64,000 nt of DNA from Bemisia tabaci (taxonomy: Eukaryota > Arthropoda > Insecta > Hemiptera > Aleyrodidae). This document shows positions 37,716-48,521 of the stretch, one piece after another (within the stretch, counting starts at the first letter, position 1; each line of letters starts with the position of its first letter). The stretch is from positions 31,074,597 through 31,138,596 of the forward strand of contig NC_092799.1 in the NCBI RefSeq assembly GCF_918797505.1, written 5' to 3'. The translations under genes and the position numbers were made by a program. Below the pieces are notes generated by a model. The model was not told where the DNA came from. It searched no databases and saw only the letters and a list, made by a program, of their open reading frames with translations.

Positions 37716-38003
37716 GAATCCATCAATGGATCGTATTCGATAGTGGTTCGATGTATCGTTTGGTTCAAAACAATAGAACATAACCTCAAACCAAAATGTT
37801 AGGATATTTGTCAGAAAAACTGAAAATGAGAAATTTTGTAGCGATTTCACTACTTTTGGCCAATTAGTACGCACACGAATCAAAAATCTATCACAAAAAA
37901 CCCGTTCCGTCAGATTACTCAATTGACTTTTGAGGCCATGTTTATGTTTCGAACCAATCGATATCGATACAATCTCATCCGTTTGATGTATTGAATACGA
38001 TCC
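37716..38003. repeat. palindromic repeat preceding B5
   Basis: ATGGATCGTATTCGATAGTG..GGTTCAAAAC near 37725-37775 recurs inverted at 37950-38004 (GTTTCGAACCAATCG..GAATACGATCCAT). Confidence 0.55.
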
Positions 38004-38117
38004 ATGGCGAAGCATTAATGATCGACCATCTATATTCCCCCATTTGAAGCCGTGGTAAAAAAATCGATCATAAGAGTGTTCTTTGCGAACATCCTGTTTA
38101 TCGATAGTTTTCCATAG

Positions 38118-38494
38118 AGTACCTATATAGCGAGAGTATGGACAGATCGCTTCATGGAGGGTTTAAGGCCCAAAAGTGCAGCCACCCTTCTAACCAACTT
38201 CTCACTCACAAAATTTCACTGCCAGTCTGCAGATTCCAATTCCAACTAAGATGGCTAAGAATGTACATAAATGAGCGTTCTTCCGCAAAATTGAGTAAAT
38301 TTATGCAAAAACTAAGTCAAATTCGTGCTTTATAAACGATGGTTCGTAACAATTGTATCAGTAAAGTGCTCTGAATAATTGAAATTCATAGGTTGGCTGC
38401 ATTTCTGGGCCCTAACTTTATTCACGGAGACATCGGTGAAGGCCTGATGGATTTTCGGAGTTTCACATCTGTCTATACTCTAACTATACAGGTA
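38118..38494. mobile_element. nested inverted-repeat element inside B5
   Basis: Begins AGTACCTATATAGCGAGAG, with an imperfect inverted copy at its end (ATACTCTAACTATACAGGTACT). A second inverted pair lies inside (AGTGCAGCCACCC / GGTTGGCTGCATTT). The host segment TAGTTTTCCA appears on both sides, suggesting a duplication of 10 bp or more. Family unknown. Confidence 0.6.
38417..38422 (-). promoter_or_regulatory. candidate polyadenylation signal AATAAA for the receptor
   Basis: AATAAA on the minus strand about 147 bp after the receptor stop codon, the first canonical hexamer downstream. It lies inside the element nested in the MITE next to the stop. Position is the only support. Confidence 0.3.
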
Positions 38495-38568
38495 CTATCT
38501 AGTTTTCCACAGGTTTAAATGGCAGATCAATCGATGTATCACAAAACGCGCCACGCCACTGAGGAGGA

Positions 38569-38812
38569 TTACTCTTCTTCGGTCTCTTCCTGAACACTGA
38601 AACTATCAGGATAGCAATTGCGAGCAAGGTACGAGGAGTGCGAGGTGGTGGAAGGCGTCTGGAGGAGCGGCGTCCCTTGCATGGACAACGAGATCGGAAG
38701 CGTCGCGGCGCTGCCTACGGCCCCGGCCGGCGTCGTTGCAGAGTTCCTGTTCTCGTTCACCGACCGATACCTGGGCGGCCTCGAGAGCTTTTGACACTTG
38801 CACTGCAGTAAC
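38569..38812 (-). CDS. 5-HT2: 5-HT2-type serotonin receptor, C-terminal tail and stop
   Basis: Last coding exon (residues 452-532 and the TAA stop). The acceptor GATTTTGTTACAG is followed by G, which completes Arg after FI, giving FIRLLQCKCQKLSRPPRYRS. C457 and C459 are candidate palmitoylation sites ending helix 8. The rest is Ser/Thr/Pro-rich and ends in an acidic EETEEE. I see no PDZ-type terminus of the vertebrate 5-HT2 kind. The correct frame differs from the longest ORF on this strand. GC content is well above the flanking introns. The stop lies only 7 bp from the end of a hAT-like MITE (to 38561), so the 3' UTR begins inside a transposon. Confidence 0.9.
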
Positions 38813-40389
38813 CTGTAACAAAATCGTTGAACCGTTAACGTCTAGAGTGGAATGAGTTATGCTCATGTTTCGATCCTGCTATATTTCATCTTGTAAATGC
38901 GTCAGCAGTCACAATTGGACTGAGTTAAGCAGAAAGGAACCAACCCTCATTTTGGAAAAAATTGAGTTATGAGTGGTTTTGAACTCAACCACTGCTCTAC
39001 TATCTATCGCCAAAAATTCAAAGTTTTGTTGGAGCAAATTTTGCAGAAATTGAACTTGAAGTTTATATCTTTTATATTGAGTCTTATGCAGGAGCTAAAC
39101 TTTAAACCTCTTTTTCTCGGTTCAATCCCGATGTGGCTTGGTTCCTTCCTGTTTAACTCCGTCCAATTCATGATCTGTTTTATGTAAATTGTGCGGATTG
39201 TGAGGTAACAATAACACTGTGACATTGATACTGACAGGACTTGACAGGATATGACCGTGCGCGTCCGTTTCCCATTCTTCGCATTTCTGATTTTCTCGAA
39301 ATGTTGACATCAAATTGTATCCAACTGCGTTACAAAGGAGACAGAATGGACACTGCTACAAACTCACTTCTCCTGATAAAAACCTTTTCCCAATATCAGT
39401 TACAATGGACCACTAGACAAGGTACGAATTCAAGCAATCCGATACATTTTTCTTAACCAAAATTTCACGTAGAACACGATTCACACAACGAAAATTACCG
39501 AAACCAACTTCAAACGAAGATAATAACGTTTTTATTTCACATTGGTTACAAGGAATTTGAACTACCACTCACAAGAAACTGAAAGCTCTACGTGAGTCAA
39601 ATCGCGCACTACAACGGTTTCAGCAAGCTTCTCAATCAAGCAATATTCATTTCCCACCATGTGCTGTTCTAGCAATTTGCTATAGTTGAGCCAAGCGTCA
39701 AGATAGAGGTTGTCAGATTTTTATATCACACAGACTGTCATGATAACGTTTAGAGCGAGATGTGAATCACGTAGAGCATTGAGTTTTCATTAGCGGGTGG
39801 TTTGAATTCGCGCATCAAGTATCATTAAATATCTTCGTAAGGAGTTAATTTCGGTAATTCTCGTTGTGTGCATCGTGTTTTACGTGAAATTTTAGTTACG
39901 GAAAGTGTATCAGAATGCTGAAATTCGTACCTTGTCAAGTGGTCCATTAATTGGACTACTTCTGCCAAACGAAACTATGGACGAGTGGAAAAGATGGCTT
40001 GTGCTCCATAAAGCATAAGAAACAACATTAAAGTGGGCGTGATTCTCTTTGCGGAAATAGAAGAGCGGAAGTTTACATTCTGTTGAACGGAACTATAAGC
40101 CAACTGAATGTGGCACTCATGAGCCATGGTCATGGGAAAAGATGGTTGTGGACAAGGCTCATGACGAGTTAAAGCGGAAGGCGAGGGACCGCGGCGGCGG
40201 CTTCGTTGCCGCTGACGTCACCGGCGCCTTATGATTCCCATTCATTCCTACAGCCCTCGTCTAACGAGCATACCCTTTCTTTTCCACCTGTTTTTGGTTC
40301 CGTTTGGCAGAAATACGTCCAATCAAATAAGCAAAGAAATAGGTCGCCTACTCACTTGCTCTGTAATTTTTCCGAGAGAGTATTGCCAC

Positions 40390-41025
40390 CTCTGTGCCGC
40401 TCTCTGATTGGGTCATCAGTTTTACGCTATCATGGGGCTCTAAAGTTGGACCAATGTAATCAAACCCGACCCATAGAGACACGCATTATCGGCTGAGAAA
40501 TGAATGATAATCGTACTCAAAGGTTAATTTTTGGCATAAATATCCATTTAGACCTTGATACACGATCAAATTCCCGAACCAGTTACCATCAAAGTGTCGG
40601 GAGTCATCAGTCTTAAAACATTAATTTGCTCAATTTTAAAATGAAAAATTGACAGAAATTTTTTGTGCGGCAGGAAATGATGAATGGTGGCACTTCATTT
40701 TGATCAAAATTTGACGGCCCCTCAAATTAAAGAGGACTGTTGCATGGTGACCATCAGTCATCGAAAGGTCTACTTTGATCAGAATTGGTTCGGAATTTGA
40801 TCGTGTATCCAGACCTCATAAGTTGAAGTCCAAGCGATCCAGAAGTTGGATATTAAAACATTTTATCACATCCAAAATCACGTTTAGAACTCTGTGAAAC
40901 TTTGTAGCCATTTTATTTGTTTACTTTGGGCCAAACCAGGAGCGGAGGGGCTGCTGGGGTTTGTTTACATCGGTCCAACTTTGGAGCTCCATGATAGCCG
41001 ACCAATCAGAGAGCGGCACACTTTT
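40390..41025. mobile_element. inverted-repeat element next to receptor TM6-TM7 exon
   Basis: TGTGCCGCTCTCTGATTGG...AAAGTTGGACCAATG is repeated inverted as CATCGGTCCAACTTTGGAG...CCAATCAGAGAGCGGCACA. A second inner pair is GATACACGATCAAATTCCCG / inverse. It ends about 95 bp from the exon donor, on the downstream side in transcript order. Confidence 0.78.
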
Positions 41026-41122
41026 TCTGTAGTAAAAGGATTGAGATGGCAATACTCCTCCGTATACAGATACTCTAGTCCGATCCTATTCGTAATGGTA
41101 TGAAGTATGTTGTAAGTCTTAC

Positions 41123-41404
41123 CTGATGAATGCTGCGCGGAAAGTTCGATTAAAAATTGTGTAGATGATGGGGTTGATAGTGGACGATACGTATCCAAGC
41201 CAGAGGCAGATGCTGACGACGTGGTCGGGCACTTGGCAGTTTGGCTTGGGACAGATGGCGAAAAGGATGTTGAGCGAGAAGAAAGGCGCCCAACAGAGGA
41301 CAAACGTGAAAAAGACAAGACCCAGCACCTTAGACGCCTTCTGCTCCGTCCGCACAGCGTTCGCCGCAGCCAAGTTCTGCCGTTTGTTTCGGTTCGCCAG
41401 AAAC
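41123..41404 (-). CDS. 5-HT2: 5-HT2-type serotonin receptor, TM6-TM7 exon
   Basis: Sixth recognised exon (residues 358-451). The acceptor TTTCAAACAG is followed by G, which completes an Arg codon; the donor after ATC-AG is GTAAGA (phase 2). The cytoplasmic start is [18 protein letters not shown], then the EQKASKVLG motif that leads into TM6. TM6 holds F392, C395, W396 (toggle switch W6.48), P398 and the aromatic pair F399-F400 (6.51/6.52) that lines the amine pocket. The third extracellular loop has C409 and C414. TM7 carries [14 protein letters not shown] with N435, P436 and Y439 (NPxxY), followed by the helix-8 start [10 protein letters not shown]. This is the most diagnostic exon for the 5-HT2 group. 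Confidence 0.96.
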
Positions 41405-41737
41405 CTGTTTGAAATTCAGCTTGGGTCAGTATTGGTCCAGCGAATTCGATCAATTTAAACTAATATTCATGCCCTCTCAGTTAATTTTCATGAGATTCAA
41501 CCGACACTTTTCAAAATCTTGGAGTGCTCCTCACTTCGAAGTTTTTTTTTTATTAATATTTCATTGTATCATCTCTCATTTATTCGCAGACATCTATTTT
41601 ATTTTTCTCGACAGCGTGTGAGTGGTTTGTGGTATTTATATTAGATGGCGCTGTTTCCTTCGCGTCCTTGGTAAATTTCAATCACGCGAATCATTCCAAC
41701 GCGAGTTCGATTCCAAACACAGTGTGGCCGGCGTTTA

Positions 41738-41805
41738 ACTTATATCAGCGCCTGCAAGACTGCATGAATACTTCTCGCATTGCGCCAAACTCAGTGCAGT
41801 CGGCC
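41738..41805 (+). repeat. dispersed 65-bp repeat, copy 1
   Basis: GCGCCTGCAAGACTGCATGAATACTTCTCGCATTGCGCCAAACTCAGTGCAGTCGGCCA, also at 43075-43137 nearly unchanged. Confidence 0.85.
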
Positions 41806-42812
41806 ACTTGGCGTGAAACTCATATTCGCGCCTACTAGACTGTAGGAATGCTGTAGGACTGCGTGTCATCATTCCTAACTTTCTGCTCCAGTTTTTACTA
41901 GAATTATAGGGAAAATATGTATCCTCATTGTAACGTTTCAGAAACTCGGATAATATTTAATTTTTTTTGTTTGGTTATACTAAAAGAAAATAGAACGAAC
42001 CAAAACATGGAGTCAAAATTTTCCATATTCTTATTCTGGATCGTTTTTCTCAGTGGTTGGCCGCCGCGTAGCGACCACAGGTCCCGGTTCACTTTTTAAA
42101 TGTCTGTGAAAGCTCTCTGGGCCATTCGTGCTGCGAGGGCTATTCATGGAAGTGAGACATGCTCGTAAGTGAGGAGGTTTGAACAGTCTTCCCCGATGTA
42201 GTTTTCTACCACGAACTACTATAAGGTCGCCAGATTAACGCTTCGTCGTTGAAAATTGAATATTCGCGCGGACATGTGAGTTTTCAGCACCAGAAAAACT
42301 CGCGCACTCCTATACATTTCCTAAAAGGCACGTCAGGGAGCATTCGCGCAATCTTATCGCAGCCAGTAGAATTTAGCGTAGAAAATAATGGGGAGACTGC
42401 AGGGAGACTCCAAAGCCAAGCGATGACTTGGGTTATTTTTTATTTAACTTTGTGTATTTACCAAACTTTTCTGCTGAGTTTTCTCTTTTTGTGCTGTTTA
42501 GCGTAAAGATGACCAGACATCTATAGCATTCACCATACTTTTGGTGAAGGTAATTAGAGTTACTGTATTTGCTACGGTAAAGTTTATTTGTGTTTACCAT
42601 ACTTAACTGTCACTGTATCTCAAGCCGTACATTTTTTCAGTGTCTGGGACGAATTTTATGAATGAGGAAACGATAAAGCACCAAAATATAGCCCGAATAT
42701 ACGAATAAATACGGAGGGAATTAAACATAGGTCAACAAGGCTAAAACACGAAAAAACATTAAAAGGCAGGACGTTTTGAGATGTTGCCAGCTCATTTTCA
42801 GCTGCAAAATAC

Positions 42813-42977
42813 CAGTGGCGTGGCGTGAATTGCGATATATAGATTGATATGTATTTTAAACTTATAGTAAAGAATCGATTATTAAGGTGTTCGCTGCGAA
42901 CACCCTGTTTATCGATCCTTTTCCACAGGTTTAAATGGCAGATCATTCGATTTATCGCAAAGCACGCCACGCTACTG
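42813..42977. mobile_element. family B hAT-like MITE copy B6, perfect 8-bp duplication
   Basis: CAGTGGCGTGGCGTG...CACGCTACTG, flanked by a perfect CAAAATAC on both sides (42805-42812 and 42978-42985). Nested inside another palindromic element (family D). Confidence 0.93.
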
Positions 42978-43074
42978 CAAAATACATAAACAAATGAATA
43001 CAAAATTGTGTGGCGTATTACTTCATTCGATTGTGTGACCTGACGACGGCTGGGGCCAGGTCGCCACTTAGATT

Positions 43075-43137
43075 AGCGCCTGCAAGACTGCATGAATACT
43101 TCTCGCATTGCGCCAAAGTCAGTGCAGTCGGCCAGTT
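43075..43137 (+). repeat. dispersed 65-bp repeat, copy 2
   Basis: Near-identical to 41738-41805; sits in the loop of family D element D1. Confidence 0.85.
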
Positions 43138-43287
43138 TATTTTTTACTTATTTTTTGTGTTTTTTGCAACTGCCATGCCAATAGGTAACAGTTCGAAACG
43201 TCTTGCCTTTAATTGTTTTGTTTACCCGTGTAACAATTCCCTCCCTATTTAGGTATTGAATGAGGACATTTTACGGGTAGCACTCAC

Positions 43288-43527
43288 CTTAAATTTAAAG
43301 TGGAAGGTGTGACGTTGAGTTGCAGTCTTAGTGTTTTCAGTCTGAAGTTCCTCGTCTCGCGAGCTATGTTGTCGGGCGTTTGGGTCTCCCGGTCGCAGAC
43401 GCTGGCGTCGACGGTCGGAACCACCGGAACTCCGGATTTGGAGCCGCTCTCCGATACGTTGCTCCCGCCGTTGACGAAGTTCAGTTGCGACTGAGAGGAA
43501 CTTACGATCTGAACGTTGTTTGATTGC
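43288..43527 (-). CDS. 5-HT2: 5-HT2-type serotonin receptor, third intracellular loop exon 2
   Basis: Fifth recognised exon (residues 278-357). The acceptor TTAACAG is followed by G, which joins the AG left by the previous exon to give Arg; then CAA-TCA-AAC. It ends AAT-TTA-AG at a strong GTGAGT donor (phase 2). The peptide is Ser/Asn-rich at first, then basic (ARETRNFRLKTLRLQLNV), consistent with the membrane-proximal part of a long third loop. Both flanking phases match their neighbours, which is the main evidence. The donor sits beside a palindromic transposon remnant that ends near 43250. Confidence 0.88.
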
Positions 43528-44114
43528 CTGTTAACATAATCCATGTATGAATTGCCATAGTTCTACGACCAAAGTCCGAACCAATCCTGATCAAAGTCAA
43601 AACAAGCGGGAAAGTTCTAATACTGTCGTATTAGAAAAGCGCTCAGGTGTTAGTAAATGTATTTAGTGAAGAAAGGAAGTATAAACTCCGTCGACTTGGC
43701 TGGGGAATGGAAATAAAACATCAGCTGACAGCAAACAAAGGTTACCAAGGAAACCGTAAACGTGTTTTTTCGTTTCCCGAAAATGATAGCCACCGTTGAG
43801 CTCATCAGGCGCGTTTTTTTTTAGGCTTCTTTTATTTTCAACGATCACATTCGATAAGAATTACACTACCGCTAAGGAAATTTCTTATAGACAAACGATC
43901 GTAACTACCCGCGCATTACGTTAAAAGCATAAAATGCAGTTTTCACAGCTTTATTTATTTTGAAAATGGACCCCCCCCCCCCCCAAAAAAAAGCCTACAC
44001 ATCGATGAGCTGGTGCGCCATTTAAACGAATTAGCACTAGTATACTAGTATTCTAGAGGCAAGTCGAAATCAAAAAGCGCTGCCTATCGACCGAGCGCTT
44101 AAAATATAGGAGAA

Positions 44115-44455
44115 ACAACGGGAAACAATAAGGCTATAAATAACATAAAAATCGGAGACATTTCGGGCCAAAACTGAGCCATTTTTAGTCGGGAGACAAA
44201 AAATAAAAGATAAAAATTCCTAAAAGAAACCTGCAGACTACACGATGACCCAGAAAATCAAAACAAAGACCTTTGTTTGTGTTGTTGTTGTTGTTTTTTG
44301 TGGTCTTTGTTTTGATTTTGTGGGCCAACGTGTAGTTTGCAGGTTTCTTTTTTCAATTTTTATATTTTATATTCATTCTTCCGACTGAAAATGGCTCAGT
44401 TTTGGGCCAAAACGTCTCCGATTTTTATGTGTAATTTTTAGCCTTGTTTCCCGTT
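44115..44455. mobile_element. palindromic element J1 with (GTT)n loop
   Basis: Arms carry AAAAATCGGAGAC..GGGCCAAAACTGAGCC and the inverse; inner arms AAACCTGCAGACTACACG / CGTGTAGTTTGCAGG; loop TGTTGTTGTTGTTGTT. Confidence 0.78.
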
Positions 44456-44602
44456 TTTTCTTCAATGTTTTTTGATAGCACCATTGTCATGCACGGGTTG
44501 CTGTTTTTTTTCAAAAATTTTATCCTGATCAAAGTGGACCAGTTGATGACTGATGGTCACCATTCAAGAGTTCTCTTCGATCAAACTTGGACGGTTCCAA
44601 TT

Positions 44603-44634
44603 GCAGTTCCAAATTGCAAAATGCAGTCCAAATG
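44603..44634. repeat. family L end fragment
   Basis: AGTTCCAAATTGCAAAATGCAGTCC only. Confidence 0.5.
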
Positions 44635-44974
44635 CTTGGTGTCGCGTTTCGTGGGTCAATTGACAAAGGGCGACTTTAAATTATTAGGCTCCATGTTTTC
44701 TATTTAACATTTTATATCGAACGTCATTCGTGTAAATAAAATAATTGGAAATACCCCGTAATGAAGGTATTAATTTTTTCTGTGCATACACTTAAACTTC
44801 TCGCTCATCAAAGAAGCATGATTCACCAGAGTTAAGTCGCACTTCAAAAGTTACCGAAACTTTCAATGTAGTATGAATAAATGGTGAATTCAATCTCGAC
44901 GCTTGGCTCAGCGGTTACACTTCACGCTGGAACATTCATAGGTTGTTCACCTGTAGGTAGTATTGTATATTTAC

Positions 44975-45171
44975 CTATCAAAAAGTGTCGAGGGACGGAA
45001 AAGTTTGCCTGCTGTGAGGCCGAAGGTTTTTCGACTCTTTGGTGCTGCTGCGTAGGTGTCAGAGGTCGGAGTGGTCGCCCTTCCACCACCTTTTGGTTTG
45101 CAGTAACGGCCTCCAAGCCGCCGGAACACTGGCTCAGACTCCCCTCCTGGATGGGTCTCAAGAAATCGAGC
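44975..45171 (-). CDS. 5-HT2: 5-HT2-type serotonin receptor, third intracellular loop exon 1
   Basis: Fourth recognised exon (residues 213-277). The acceptor TTTTTCCAG is followed by GCT-CGA-TTT, so the loop begins ARFLETHPGGESEPVFRRLG directly after the RKK of the TM5 exon. The exon ends GAT-AG at a GTAAAT donor (phase 2). The longest open frame in this stretch is a different, wrong frame. The phase-0 continuation used here has no stop before the donor. Content is Gly/Arg/Ser/Thr-rich and probably disordered, as usual for this loop. It follows a 7.1-kb intron. The splice phases support the assignment more than sequence conservation does, because this loop varies widely between species. Confidence 0.85.
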
Positions 45172-45396
45172 CTGGAAAAAGAATCATCATAGGGTGACGA
45201 CTTCATAGAAAGCCTTTTATTCATCACCGTCAAAGGACAGAAAAATAGTATCCCTTGCAAACCTTCAATCTAATCTTCAGTTCTGAAACATCTAAGTGGA
45301 AAAACCCGGAACAAATCAGGACATTTTACTACTCATAAAGGGCCGTCTCTAAATTACGTAACGCGATGAGGGGGCGGGGGTCGAAGAGAGCGCTAC

Positions 45397-45706
45397 CAGG
45401 TTGTCTACAAGTTCGGAATTTCCGGAAAGTACGGAAATAGTACTGCTTTTTTAAGGGCGGTCCGGAAGTACTGAAATAGTACGGAAATTCCACAAGAGGG
45501 TCCGGAATTTTTTCATTTTTTCGTCATTATTGTCGGAATTTGAGCTAGGAACTCGAATTTTTGAAATTTTTTGAATTTTCTTGAATGGAGGTACAGAAAA
45601 AGTACTGAATTTTTCTGTTGAGGAGGTATTGAATTTCTCGGAATCGTACCGAAGTTGTACTGTAAAAGTACTGATTTTTGGCCAGCCTGTTTTAGTAGAC
45701 ACCCTG
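45397..45706. mobile_element. family F element F3
   Basis: CAGGTTGTCTACAAG...GTAGACACCCTG with the same interior type as F2. Flanks GCTAC / GCTGC, a 5-bp duplication with one mismatch. Confidence 0.85.
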
Positions 45707-47105
45707 GCTGCGCCATTTTATTTTTACGTGTTAAAGGATAGGACCCACGTCAATGGCGTTACATGGAGTAAGGGGGGAGGGGGTCAAAAATGCGGTGGGA
45801 ATGTATGTCGGCTTGACAGAATGAATGATAAAATCATGTTTGAAATTGATGCATTTCTTGCCTCATGATTAGTTCAAATTACATCATGAAGGATTATAAA
45901 GGCGAGTCTCCCTTCGTACTTTTCCGGAACTTCACCCTCGTGAAATAAACCTATTGTGTGTCAAAGTTTATAACCCAGGCATCATAAAGTTTACTATTTC
46001 ATTCAGTGGCGCCATGAATGAGATGAACACTGTGAAATGATACATGGGAATAGCGTGGTATGAAAGAGAGTAAATTCACACAGCTACCGCCATCTGTAGA
46101 TTTTCCTCTGAACGTGAAGTTCGAGCTCTCCCCCACAGGTTGAGCTCCTCTGCTCCATTCATCCGTCAGGAAGAGGAAAGTTTTAAACTTTCGTCAGAGA
46201 GACTTCGTTTCTCTCTCCGAACAAAAAGTTTTTTGTTAAGTGAAATTGATATCTCGTTTTCTATTTTTTGCTGGTTTCTTTATACTCAGTGCTGGTGGAC
46301 GATAAAACAAGCGTCTTATTAACTATGGTAATTATATTTTTTCTTTTACATGTTTTTAGGTTTTTTTTTTTTTTTTTTTTTTTTTCCCCATTATCACCTA
46401 TCCACGAAAATGTTGTTAGCGGACTACCCGCATCTCTTTTCCAATTAAATAACTCACTTAGTCAAAGTTCAACTGATAGGAATTAAGTCACATCAAATCA
46501 GACTTGATGATGGTTCGTTCCTCCCAGACAAAGTAAGAGAAGTTTGAAGTTTTGCCTCTTCGAAGATTCAATTTACGGGATGAAATTTCAACCTTGCTTC
46601 CTGACCATACTTTTTTTTTCGACTCAAAGCTTTTGGCGGGAATAAAGAAAAGAGAATAAAGTCTCATTTTTCCTTTGTGACTCATCTTACTGAGGAGACT
46701 ACTTTAAGAAATGACACAGTTGTTTTTAATTTCATCCCAATTTATTAATTATGAATGTAACATAATGTGAATGTAGCTTTCGCACAACTCAACATGCCTG
46801 GGGTTAATAATCCCCTTCAACCCTTTTTTCATATCTGGTAATGACTAAATTGCAAAGAAAATTTATTCTCATATCACCTCTCAGTTCCGAACCAATACCC
46901 CCTTTTTAAAGATGCAGGCCAAATTTCATGCACCACCCTTAACACTTCAAAGTAGAATTATTGCGTCAAGGATCCAAATATGTTTCCTCGCTGTCCTAAA
47001 ATTCGGCATATGTTTTCATTGGACTGTGCTTAGTAGACGAGAACCAAACAACGTCAGCTATTTCTAAATTTAACTGGGCAGTTTACTCAAATTCGGTGAT
47101 AGCTC

Positions 47106-47360
47106 TGCCGTGAAGAGAGCAGAAAGTGCATCTCAGTATTAGCCATGGTTAGCACATGATTTTATGTGTCTTGAGGTTCATATACACTTACTGCTCTCTT
47201 CGCTATCACGGCAAAGCTATCACCAAATTTAAGTAAATTGCCCAGTAAGCATTGCGAAGAGAGCAGTAAGGGCATATGAACCGCGAGACACATAAAAGCA
47301 TGTGCTAATGATGGATCGTACTGAGATGATTTTTCTGTTCTCTTCGGTACCACGGCAGAC
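47106..47360. repeat. family K cluster, alternating orientations
   Basis: Four copies or variants of CTGCCGTGATAGCGAAGAGAGCAGTAAG: + near 47106, - near 47188-47215, + near 47250-47280, - near 47330-47356. Confidence 0.65.
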
Positions 47361-47567
47361 CTGATGTGGCTTGGTTTCATCTCTACTTAAGGCGGCCCAA
47401 CTTAGGGCTCCTAGGAAAAGAACAAATTATAGCCTAAAATGAGGCACAAAAAAATAAAGCAGGATCTTGAGCATTCATTTTTCTTGAAAACACTCTCAAT
47501 TCTTATGAGGAAATGTATTCCTTCCCCTAGATACTGATATCGGTTTCAAAATATGTAGAATCTGTTG

Positions 47568-47618
47568 AGTTTTAAATGTCAGATCAATCGATATATCGCA
47601 AAACACGCCCGCCACGCC
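47568..47618. mobile_element. family B solo right end
   Basis: Only about 50 bp matching the right end (CAGATCAATCGATATATCGC...CACGCC). Truncated. Confidence 0.65.
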
Positions 47619-48184
47619 AAGAAATTGTTGGCTTTTTGTCGGCTTTCATGAATGTACACTGATAACCTTGGTTTTTTTCCAGCTAGGACCTGGCAAATTT
47701 CCATTGTAACAAGAGTTGGTGAGCCTCCATTTATGTACTTTTGAAAGAATTTTCTACACATGTTTCCGAGAAATTTATGATATTTTTTTATGCAGGCCTC
47801 CATTAATCGGCTCATTATTTTGATTTTAATACATATATCTGCCTCATTTTTCGACAGCGGAATGGAGATTTTAACTTTTGCCGTTTGCGCATAAATTTCA
47901 CGAGAGAAACTCAGTTGCGCTCATGCATTTTGAGCCATCAAGGAGTGGAAGTAGTATTATGCACCTACATCCTACACGGTTGCGCGTTCCAGCCCAGCGC
48001 AACATTATAATATCGACGAATCGTACGTGAGAACTCAGGTATCCTTCAATTCCGAGGGTATGCAATTTTAGCCACACCGGAGTTGATATAGTTGTATCAT
48101 CACGCCGTCTAGCATCTCACAATCAGTGCTCCATCTAATGTCGCAAACAGCAAAGTAATGGATGGAATTGATAGATATCATACC

Positions 48185-48521
48185 CAGAGACAAGAGACCC
48201 TCCACTGGCCTCCCAGTGACAGGTGGAAGCTTTTACTTTCGGGGTTTCAACAATTCTTTATGGACAATTACTAGGGAGTAACAGTCATCACCCTAGTTTC
48301 GGCTGTTGACTTACCTACATGGTCGATGATGAGCTTCGGATGACGTCATGAGCCAAACAAGTTTCCGAAACGTCGGCCATTTTCGGCTTGTTTGCAAAAC
48401 GAATCTGCCAACACGTTGTTGAACATCAACCATGTAGGTAAGTCAACAGTGGAGTGCTGAAGTCCCGAAAGTAAAAGCTTTCACAATGGCCAAGATACTA
48501 GTGGAGAGTCTCTTGTCTCTG
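48185..48521. mobile_element. hAT-like inverted-repeat element with perfect 8-bp duplication
   Basis: Ends CAGAGACAAGAGAC...GTCTCTTGTCTCTG, flanked exactly by ATCATACC (48177-48184 and 48522-48529). Further inverted pairs inside (ACTTACCTACATGG / CCATGTAGGTAAGT and GAAGCTTTTACTTTCGG / CCGAAAGTAAAAGCTTTC). 337 bp, no coding. It sits in the 7-kb intron between the TM5 exon and the first loop exon. Confidence 0.9.

Larger units (their letters stand above)
38003..38561. mobile_element. family B hAT-like MITE copy B5, split by a nested element, next to receptor stop
   Basis: The left part (38003 to about 38117) and right part (about 38494-38561) match the family B consensus; about 380 bp of other sequence separates them. 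The right end CACGCCACTG stops 7 bp short of the receptor TAA. Confidence 0.75.
42668..43250. mobile_element. family D palindromic element D1, split by hAT-like MITE B6
   Basis: Left part AAGCACCAAAATATAGCCCG...CAGCTCATTTTCAGCTGCAA, right part GTTTTTTGCAACTGCC...GTTCGAAACGTCTTGCC. Same layout as the uninterrupted copy at 62.9-63.3 kb. Ends about 35 bp from the donor of receptor loop exon 2. Confidence 0.7.

Noticed and set aside
38606..38866. Minus ORF of 86 codons over the receptor C-tail
   Set aside because: Out of phase with the TM6-TM7 exon; the in-phase frame gives LLQCKCQKLSRPPRYRS and a stop.
44895..44960. A-box-like TTGGCTCAGCGGTTA
   Set aside because: No B box downstream; the stretch is in the intron just after receptor loop exon 1. 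Likely chance.
44922..45260. Minus ORF of 112 codons over the receptor loop exon
   Set aside because: Wrong frame: the splice phases of both neighbours require the ARFLETHP frame, which is open across the exon.
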